This document shows, one piece after another, positions 53,901 to 60,803 of a DNA stretch of 64,000 nt (positions within the stretch are counted from its first letter, which is position 1; every line of letters starts with the position of its first letter). The DNA is from Antedon mediterranea (Eukaryota; Echinodermata; Crinoidea; Comatulida; Antedonidae): positions 21,953,001-22,017,000 of the forward strand of contig NC_092673.1 in NCBI RefSeq assembly GCF_964355755.1. The letters run 5' to 3'. The notes under the pieces are model-generated. The model made no database searches. It was not told the origin of the DNA and worked only from the letters and a program-made list of their open reading frames with translations. Made by a program: the position numbers and the translations under genes.

Positions 53901-56900
53901 TTCATCATAAGACAAACAAGAAAATATTTGGAATTTCCATATTTACTGTAACAGCAAGGGTCTTCTAGTATATTTATTTTTTAATTTCATTTTTGTTTTT
54001 GTTTTATGAAAGATAGATAGTAGAAAAAAAAAACAAACAAAAAACCCAACAATATACATAACATATAAAACAGTTTTTTCATTAACACAAAGCTGATGAA
54101 AAAAATGAAAATTGTATTTATTAGTAGAATTATTCAAAATTTGGGTGAAAAAGTCTGAAAGTAAAAGGTCAATTGTCACCTATCATGGACTCTGAGGCAA
54201 TGGCTGATGTTGATTCAACTGTTGTCATGGATACAGCTCCTTTGTACTCTTCTGTGATACACAACAATTGAGCCAGAAAAAAAAAGTCATGCAGAAAAAA
54301 ATGATGAGAAAAGAAAAAAGATTAGTTGACCAAATTATTACGATTCTCTCACAAAATGTCACAATGTTGTTTAGTAAAATGTTTACAAAGTAATACAATT
54401 AACTCTCCTAATACAAAACACTTTGGGCTGGCCTAATATATCTGATTCCAGAAATTCTAGTATCTTGTGTATTTTAATTGTAACCTAGAAAAATGTTTAG
54501 TTTTGAAAAAGTTTCAAGATTTCAGACAGTCTGGTATTAGGAGAGTAGACTGTACAAATTCTAATGTGGTAATGAACAAGGGGCAAGGCATAGTGGTAGA
54601 TAGAACCACATCGAGAAACACTTTTCAGGTTTTATTAATTTAATTCATACACTAAAAGGGTATAATTTTATTTTTAGGAAGATATGCATGATAAATGATA
54701 GCTGTATCTAATTCCACGTTGGGAAAGAGAACCGTGACGATGAGTCAATACACCGACATCTCTATTAATTCCACGTTGGGAAAGAGAACCGTGACGATGA
54801 GTCAATACACCGACATCTCTATCAATATTTTGCTCACATTTTAATTGCATTTGAAAATTGCCTTTGTTGACTTTTCCCGATAGAACAGTCAAAAAGTTCT
54901 TTGCTTCCCTGCGTGATGATAAAACCATTAATATGTGTAACAATAGACGATTTTGATATGACTCGTAACAAGCCTCAGGGTTTGCGTCGATTAAATATTC
55001 ATCAGAAAATACAAACCGAAATTGAACACTCACCTGACAAAAATGATACCTCGTCAAGAAGCAGCCATCTGTTGCCATGGAAGAATGTACACTTAAGAAA
55101 CCGTCCAATCCTGTGCTGTAATTTTACGGTGATCCACCGGGTATCCAAATGCTCAAAATCAACCGGGATATTCTCCACTATATCGCGTGTGTAGTAATAA
55201 CCTTCGTCGACTCCAAAATGGATTCGTATGTGGCTGGGGATACTTACTCCCTCTGAGAAAAAGTTGTTGAAATGAAATTGCACTTCTGAGAAATTTCTGA
55301 TCGTTTCAAACTGGAATATTACTATTGGGTTCGGGTTTGTGCTGTTTTCCCAGCCGACCCATTCAAAGGCAGCAGGGAAGTTAGAGGGGCTGAGTCTGAA
55401 GTCATTGGCACCGGTCATACTGTCAATCAACAGGCCAAGTCCATTACGCAGATACCCATTGGTTTTCGTACCATCGTAAGATTTATCTTCTAGGTTGTAT
55501 TCACCATGATGATCACCTTGATTCATATCATATGATATCAATTTATCTGTAAATAAAAATAATATTCATTTCCATTACTCCTTTAAATAAACACTTATTG
55601 TCACAAAAAGTTTGATAGTGTAGACAGAGCTTTAGTTCGCTCCTTGATCGAGTCCAGATATAATAAGCATCAATGACCCCATTTACACTTACGATTTAGG
55701 CCGGCCCTGGGTCGGCAATTGATAAGTGTAAATATTCCAAAAAGTTAGGCCGGCCCTGGGCCGGACGCAGATCTGGGCCACCTCTCCAGGTAGGTTCAGG
55801 AGCGGCTTTTACGTTTGGGCTGGCTTACGCAGTGAACTGTGAACAACGTTTGACCTTTTTATGAGGTTGTTGTTATGACGATCCGACATTTTCAGTACAT
55901 ACCTTCCTCCTTTTCGGGCGACAATTTGTTTTCTTCATCATTTATATAGTTAAATTTATTTTCAGACATCTTCTTTCAATAAAGTATTCCTCCGCTTGTT
56001 TCGCATATACATAGAATACAGCCATATTATATATAAAACAGTGGAGTTCATTTTGTTTTTAATGGGACAAAAAAACAACAATACAGGATAAATATATAAA
56101 CGGTCGGTTCGCGCGGAGAGTTGAATTGACGATCGAGAGAGAAAAATGTAAACAAACTGTACTTCGTATTCCAGCATGCAATGGTACTTCCGATAAAATT
56201 ATTTACGACCAGTAATCTGCGTCGCTAGTGTAAACGCTCTGGGGCCGGCCTAAAAGGTAAATATTTGCAACCGGCCCAGGACCGGCCCTGGACCCAAACG
56301 TAAGTGTAAATGGGGTCAATGATTTGCATGCAATTGGTCATGGTTCACTGCATGAGCTGGCCCAAACTCAAAAGCCTCTTCTGAATCTACGTGTTGAGGT
56401 GGCTCAGATTTATTCAATTTATATTATTATTATTTGTTTAGTAACAATTTTAATTTATCAAATGTTTAATTTTTAACATTTTTAAGTTTAAATTATTAGT
56501 AAAATTAAATAGAAATAATTACAACAATTTAAAACCTAATTAGACTTACCTTCAAATGAGCACCCATAAAACTCAACCCTCATGCATACTTGTCTTTCAA
56601 TCTCTGCGACAGGCACAACTCGAAGTTGGGAGGTCAAAATCGGTGGAGAAAAATGACTTGCTTTAGCTTGGTAGCCATTGTTATTGGCCATATACACCTA
56701 GGAAAGAAATACAAGTAAATGTATTGTGCTAAATTGAAACTACGCATAGGACGATCCAAGTGGGGATTTCAGAAAATGAAAATATACAAAATATGAGGCA
56801 CATGTAAGCGCATGTGGTGCAGTGGGTTGGACTACTGATCAGGAGATTGTAAGTTTGAATCCAAAGTTTGTCGCATTGCTTGTATCCTTTAGGCAATTTA

Positions 56901-59900
56901 CTAATGTTTGCCTCTATCCACACAGGTGTACAAATGGTTACCTAGTTCAAAGGTCAAATCACAACTTTGCACTGATTACTATGTGCATATGGGAGTATGT
57001 TTCCATACGTGAAGTGCTTAGAGGCTTTGTGCATTTATAAGCGCTATATAAGATCGACATGTTATTATTATTACATTGTGCGAAAACTAGTGCTGTTCCA
57101 CAGTACCCCGTAAAATAGTCCCAATTAGACTTGTAGCATACCATAAGATTCACTTCAGAAGGAATGGTTTTGACTAACAAAGATTTTACTCATCTTTCCC
57201 ATTAATGAAATCAAACACTTATGTTTTGGCCCAGATTTAGAAATTGGAGAATACAACATAATTTAGGGGTTTTTTCCCACTTAAGTTTATATTCAGTAAG
57301 TTCTTGGTAAAGCCATGGTTCATATTATAATGCAACGCAAGGACGTAGACGCACCGCTAGTGAGTTGGCCAATCACACACAACTGTCAAATAATCCATCG
57401 CTTGTGATTGGTCAAATCACCTTACATTGTCTTATGTCCTTGTGTATTGGGAACCAAGCTTTAGGAAGTTGTCATACTGCCTTTTATTCAGAGTGAGAAT
57501 ATGCATGAGGAATCCTCTGACCCTGATTGCAGACTTAAATCTGTGTCAGATTCCTCATGTAAATTTTCATTAGAATTAATTCTTATTAGGAACTTAAGTG
57601 CAGTAGGCGGTAATTCTAAGAGTACTGTCTAGTTCAATCTGACCTGGATCCAAATTAATTAATTTGTTCCATTTTAACAAATGGATGTTTCATTGTTTTA
57701 TGATTTTTTATTGGATATACCATGGAGAACTAAGTTAGCTAACTTATTTCTCCATGGATATACCTAGTGGTTTTAACACTACCATTTTTTATGAAAGATA
57801 TTAAACTATTTTCTCAATAATTCCAATTACAGTATGAAGGTGATTAAACTTCTGTTTTCTAATGTAAACAAAGGTAAATGTATAAAAGTCTAATTGTAAC
57901 CAAATTATTCTAAACAGAAATTTAAACTATGATTCTATATTTCAATGATGCAGTTTTGTGTATGTAAGGGTAGTTGTTTGATTAACATGTAAAGTACACC
58001 CAGCGAACAAGACTTATCTGCTTGCTTTTAGAAATATACAATCTAGGCTTTTGATATTGTCAAGAGATGCTTAAACGAATGAGAACACCTGTGAGTTATT
58101 ATTAGTCCTTCTGTGTACCTTAAATTGCAGGTATAAATGGATGCAATGGATTTTGTCTAGATTTAAATTTATTAATTTGAATATGAATTTCCTCTCAAAT
58201 TGTGATAACCATTATTATTCAATGAGTTGTGCTATGAATGTGTGAAAATTATGTTTTTGCAAAAATATATTTGATTAAAAATAAAATTGAAATTCGGGAC
58301 CATCCTGCTCGATGCAAGATGGTCGATAATTATGTACTTTACATGCACAGTTGACCATGTCTATATTCTACATAACATACCTATCTTCTTACCTTTTTAT
58401 TAAAGTAACCAACATACTGGCGCCAGTCCTCCGTTTCATTATTCCTTCTATATTCCACACGGAAGTATCGTGCATACTGGTTTCCTTCACCATTATGCCA
58501 ACGACCTTGTGTTCCAATTCCAGTTATCACTTTTAACTCTCGGAAGTCGACCTGCATGTATTCATAACTATGGATATTGACGAGTCCATCAATGCACCAG
58601 GCGCCCTCACCTTCATCTAGATTTAACCTACAAAAAAATTACACTTAAAAGGTAATTAATACTTTCTGTATAACTACCTTATACATTAGTTATACATTCT
58701 TGGATTGCAACACATTCAACCAACATTTTTGCCTCTTAATAATTTTCAAAAAAACATTAATTACAGCTATTTAAATACTGATGATCATTCTGTGCCACAC
58801 CCCGATGGAGCGAGTTTTGGTCATGAGGTTTAGGAGATAGAGTACCAAAAAAAGTGAAAACAATTTCTAGAAAAAGCATATTTTAATAAACTTCTGTCCC
58901 ATATAGTTATCATAAAATGGTTTAATAGACAGATTTATTACCGACGCCACCTTTGACAAATAATAAATAATTTTATTACCTTCTTTACACAATAGTACAT
59001 TGCAAATTAGTAGTTTGTGAAAGCTATTAAACTATACACATTTCCTTGGACCCAGAGTTCATTCTGATGAGTTATTGATGGCATTTTATCATTTCTTTAT
59101 TATTTTCTATTTTATTATCGTAATAACCCAAAAGAAGGTTAGAACACGCTGGCAGAGTAATTAAAAAGCGACCTTTTAATTTGTAATCGCAAACAGCATT
59201 GCATTCACCATGCACGATATAGATTCCAAATATATAGATGTATGTGTACAGAAACAAGGCATCAAATCAGAATCATACAGAACAGTTCTTTTATTTTTGA
59301 AGAAAATTCAATGTTATAAACATTATTATTATTGATCCGTAATTAGAACTTTTATAGGGAGGTTATTTTTTACACAAAAGATGCAAAAAACAATATTGGC
59401 GATCACTCCCACGATGGCTGTTTTGTAATTTGCAAAGGAAGCAGGGTTCGTTCACTACATGCATGGATTCAACTACATTCGCGGTTCCCACTCTTACAAT
59501 GATCCTTATTTTTTGGTAGTATCTATTTCAATATTCCTATTTTACTGAATTGATGGCCCTAAGAACATGTAGGTAGAGTTATGTACTGTACGTGGCCTAG
59601 ACTTCACATGTTTGTTACTGAACTAGGCCACGGATTAGCTTTAGACAGCTGTTATGCCTTGCATTCAGAATACATACAGTAACTATATATAAACAAACGC
59701 TACTTCTTGCTGCATCAGTGATTGTGACGCCAACGAACAGACATGAACGCGACAACAGTTGAGGCACTAAGTATTAAGTATTAGTCATTGTGTTTGAACA
59801 CCTAAGGTAATGATTCACGAATTCAAACTCTAAATAAAATTGTTATGGGGTAATATCTCATTGAAATCACATGATTAATTTTAAACATTAATGTTTTAAC

Positions 59901-60156
59901 TATTAGGTAGTTTTTGTTTATAACTTTTATTATACTAAATGAAGCGAATCAGTCATTTTTTTAGCTATAGATTAATTTCAAGTTCGCAAAAGCATGACGA
60001 TTTCACATGTTCCTGATAAATTACACCCTTTTTTCAGATTTCATGCAACCTACCTTCCATACTGTGGTCCGTGACCAGGACTATGACTGCTACTGGCGCT
60101 TAACTGATCATCTGTTATGTCCTTGGTGATCATTCCAAGCGGAGAACGACACGCAT
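29657..60156 (-). CDS. DDR: Discoidin domain receptor tyrosine kinase (DDR1/DDR2 type), 5' end missing
   Basis: Collagen-activated receptor tyrosine kinase of the plasma membrane. Exons: 60156..60054, 58627..58393, 56697..56550, 55546..55034, 54251..54180, 46882..46772, 42886..42554, 40817..40564, 38840..38710, 33282..33088, 30388..30154, 29980..29657; all phases join. About 884 residues are visible, starting just inside the mature N terminus, so the signal-peptide exon is missing. Numbered from the first visible residue: discoidin domain about 3-162 with four Cys; DS-like domain about 163-333; TM about 409-432; juxtamembrane NPTY 472-475; kinase with GEGQFGE 584-590, VAVK Lys623, HRDLATRN 724-731, DFG 744-746 and activation-loop Y752/Y756/Y757 as in DDRs. 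It ends SSVIV. Invertebrates usually have one gene, so it is likely co-orthologous to both DDR1 and DDR2. Confidence 0.97.
30154..30388 (-). CDS. DDR: DDR exon (catalytic and activation loops)
   Basis: Encodes [35 protein letters not shown] and [13 protein letters not shown]. The three activation-loop Tyr keep DDR spacing. Confidence 0.98.
30389..33087 (-). other. DDR intron, AT-rich, diverged tandem repeats
   Basis: No gene seen. About 31250-31420 holds two diverged copies of a roughly 100-bp unit (CAGTTCTTTTCTTTAATCTT). An ATTATC microsatellite lies at 31850-31876. Confidence 0.7.
33088..33282 (-). CDS. DDR: DDR exon (kinase alpha-C to hinge)
   Basis: Encodes [20 protein letters not shown] and [16 protein letters not shown]: the alpha-C helix Glu and the hinge. 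Confidence 0.97.
35141..35487. mobile_element. TA-MITE copy 10 with internal tandem duplication
   Basis: AAGCTCTGTCTACACTATCA on the left and AGTTTGATAGTG..AGGCTT on the right, flanked by TA. Inside, about 35182-35300 and 35315-35445 are near-identical and both carry foreign sequence with CTCTTTGTCAGACTT and AAGAGGACAACCA. Confidence 0.92.
36109..36208. repeat. GTCGCGT dispersed repeat, copy 1
   Basis: Starts GAACAAGGCCATATACATGG and ends CGCGTTTGTACGCGACTAAA. The inner TAGTCGCGT and ACGCGACTA are inverted. It matches 46551-46650. Confidence 0.85.
36376..36716. mobile_element. GATGTATTGTCC family MITE, copy B
   Basis: TTAAAGATGTATTGTCCCCC at the left end and GGGGGATAATACATCTTTAA at the right. 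Confidence 0.9.
37828..38095. mobile_element. GATGTATTGTCC family MITE, copy C (left end worn)
   Basis: Left AAGTATTGTCCCC, right GGGGGACAATATATCTTTAA. It is shorter than copies A and B. Confidence 0.8.
38710..38840 (-). CDS. DDR: DDR exon (kinase VAVK lysine)
   Basis: Encodes [20 protein letters not shown] and [16 protein letters not shown]. The Lys of VAVK binds ATP. Confidence 0.96.
39292..39385. mobile_element. GATGTATTGTCC family MITE, copy D (fragment)
   Basis: TAAAGACGTATTGTCCTCC followed by the family interior for about 90 bp, with no right end. It lies in the DDR intron 38841-40563, which otherwise holds nothing recognised. Confidence 0.65.
40478..40502. mobile_element. TA-MITE copy 11, solo end
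   Basis: AAGCTCTGTCCACACTATCA preceded by TA; nothing more of the element follows. It lies about 60 bp beyond the donor of the DDR exon at 40564. Confidence 0.75.
40564..40817 (-). CDS. DDR: DDR exon (juxtamembrane and glycine-rich loop)
   Basis: Encodes [20 protein letters not shown] through LGEGQFGE. Two in-frame acceptors exist: AATAG before 40817, which has the better pyrimidine tract and is the first AG, and GACAG before 40787. The longer form adds YKDLIFPLT. Confidence 0.93.
41954..42273. mobile_element. Near-perfect hairpin element (DDR intron)
   Basis: The arms at 41968-42061 and 42141-42233 are inverted and almost identical. They share AAAATTTAATGACAAAAAGA and GTTTCGGTACCATCATAGAA. 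An 11-bp direct repeat ATACTCTTACT flanks it at 41954-41964 and 42263-42273 and may be a target duplication. Confidence 0.85.
42554..42886 (-). CDS. DDR: DDR exon (transmembrane and NPTY juxtamembrane)
   Basis: Encodes a hydrophobic helix [19 protein letters not shown] followed by LYRHK, then [10 protein letters not shown]. NPxY is the phosphotyrosine docking type bound by PTB domains such as Shc in DDR1. Confidence 0.96.
42887..46771 (-). other. DDR intron, AT-rich
   Basis: 3.9 kb with no gene recognised. The only clear dispersed repeat is the GTCGCGT element at 46551-46650. Confidence 0.65.
46551..46650. repeat. GTCGCGT dispersed repeat, copy 2
   Basis: AACAAGGCCATATACATGGC to CGCGTTGCACGCGACTAAAA, the same as 36109-36208 with small indels. 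Confidence 0.85.
46772..46882 (-). CDS. DDR: DDR exon (extracellular juxtamembrane)
   Basis: Encodes [20 protein letters not shown] and PPWDPN. Acceptor AACAG, donor GTAGTA, phase consistent on both sides (111 nt, in-frame cassette). Confidence 0.85.
49200..49665. repeat. 17-bp minisatellite (AACTGCAATCCCTGTTT type)
   Basis: Degenerate tandem repeats of about 17 bp, AACTGCAATCCCTGTTT with variants such as AACTGTAATCCTTGTTC. Copies are most regular at 49370-49640. It lies in a DDR intron. Confidence 0.9.
50967..51258 (+). mobile_element. tRNA-derived SINE (DDR intron)
   Basis: TGTGGCGCAGTGCAATG (A-box arm), GGTTCGAATCC at 51016-51026 (B box), body with CTCTCTCCACCCAGGTGTAT, then CTGGGGTAATAATG and a tail GGCGCTGTATAAATGA. 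Confidence 0.88.
54180..54251 (-). CDS. DDR: DDR exon (stalk, Ser/Thr-rich)
   Basis: Encodes [20 protein letters not shown] and SMI. Found from its acceptor (CACAG), its donor (GTGACA) and a phase that fits both neighbours. Homology is weak, as expected for the extracellular stalk; it could be alternatively spliced (a 72-nt in-frame cassette). Confidence 0.75.
54711..54824. repeat. 57-bp tandem duplication (DDR intron)
   Basis: Two almost identical 57-bp units, each with CCACGTTGGGAAAGAGAACC and CGATGAGTCAATACACCG. Each carries one TGAGTCA word (54741-54747, 54798-54804). Confidence 0.95.
55034..55546 (-). CDS. DDR: DDR exon (DS-like domain)
   Basis: 513 nt encoding [20 protein letters not shown] through [13 protein letters not shown], the discoidin-like second domain. 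Only one Cys (FLKC) is seen in it. Confidence 0.95.
55601..55632. mobile_element. TA-MITE copy 12, solo right end
   Basis: CACAAAAAGTTTGATAGTGT then AGACAGAGCTT, followed by TA. It is immediately upstream of the transposon at 55675. Confidence 0.8.
55675..56317 (-). mobile_element. Deleted DNA transposon with a leftover first exon
   Basis: The termini are inverted: GACCCCATTTACACTTACG at 55675 and its inverse ending at 56317, each followed inward by CCGGCCCTGG repeats. AAT flanks both sides (55672-55674, 56318-56320). On the minus strand, 55969..55903 reads [22 protein letters not shown] and stops at a donor GTATGT. It looks like the first coding exon of a lost transposase or accessory protein. 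Superfamily not determined. Confidence 0.75.
56550..56697 (-). CDS. DDR: DDR exon (end of discoidin domain)
   Basis: Encodes [20 protein letters not shown] and [12 protein letters not shown], the closing strand with its two Cys. Confidence 0.96.
56811..57072 (+). mobile_element. tRNA-derived SINE (DDR intron)
   Basis: CATGTGGTGCAGTGGGTTGG (A-box arm), AAGTTTGAATCC (B box), the same body as the 50967 copy, and a tail GCGCTATATAAGATCGACAT followed by TTATT repeats. Confidence 0.88.
57073..58392 (-). other. Rest of DDR intron 56698-58392
   Basis: No gene or repeat family recognised. A local inverted pair CCATGGAGAACTAAGTTAGC / GCTAACTTATTTCTCCATGG lies at about 57720-57760. Confidence 0.6.
58393..58627 (-). 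CDS. DDR: DDR exon (discoidin domain core)
   Basis: Encodes [35 protein letters not shown] and [11 protein letters not shown], the collagen-binding F5/8 type C domain. Confidence 0.96.
58628..60053 (-). other. DDR intron
   Basis: 1.4 kb, AT-rich, with nothing recognised. Confidence 0.6.
60054..60156 (-). CDS. DDR: DDR exon (start of discoidin domain)
   Basis: Encodes [20 protein letters not shown] and [14 protein letters not shown], equivalent to CRYALGM...ISASSSW of human DDR1. Acceptor after a T-run, donor GTAGGT at 60053. The first codon is split, so an upstream exon is required. Confidence 0.95.
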
Positions 60157-60304
60157 CTGAAAAAAAAAAAGGAATTACATGAAATTTATAAATTTATTGT
60201 TTTCTTTTCCTGTAGGTAATACCAAGTGATTGTTCACCAATGTGGACACTGTAATGGGACGTATTGCAAACATTGGATCCAGACTGGATGTTGGCAAGGA
60301 GTAC

Positions 60305-60803
60305 GATACATATACTATACTATACAGTATATACTATACTATACAGTATATACTATACAGTATATACTATACTATACAGTATATACTATACTATACAGCT
60401 GTACTATACTATACAGTATATACTATACTATACAGTATATACTATACAGTATATACTATACTATACAGTATATACTATACTATACAGTATATACTATACT
60501 ATACTATACAGTATATACTATACTATACAGTATATACTATACTATACAGTATATACTATACTATACAGTATATACTATACTATACAGTATATACTATACT
60601 ATACAGTATATACTATACAGTATATACTATACTATACTATACAGTATATACTATACTATACAGTATATACTATACTATACAGTATATACTATACTATACA
60701 GTATATACTATACTATACTATACAGTATATACTATACTATACAGTATATACTATACTATACAGTATTTACTATATACTATACAGTATATACTATACTATA
60801 CAC
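60305..60803. repeat. TATACAGTATA minisatellite
   Basis: About 500 bp of units of about 19 bp built from ACTATACTATACAGTATAT, with some shorter and longer variants. It contains many AGTATATACT palindromes. All three plus frames are open only because the repeat lacks stop codons. Confidence 0.96.

Larger units (their letters stand above)
46883..54179 (-). other. Longest visible DDR intron
   Basis: 7.3 kb without a recognised exon. It holds a half-element related to the hairpin at 13395 (about 48697-48800), the AACTGCAATCC minisatellite (49200-49665) and a SINE (50967-51258). A motif around 47935-47975 (ACTGATGAAGGGCTAGTGTT) looks like another dispersed repeat. Confidence 0.65.

Noticed and set aside
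54674-55108. 144-codon minus-strand open frame overlapping a DDR exon
   Set aside because: Uses a different frame from the DDR exon it overlaps and then crosses the 57-bp duplication; no recognised domain.
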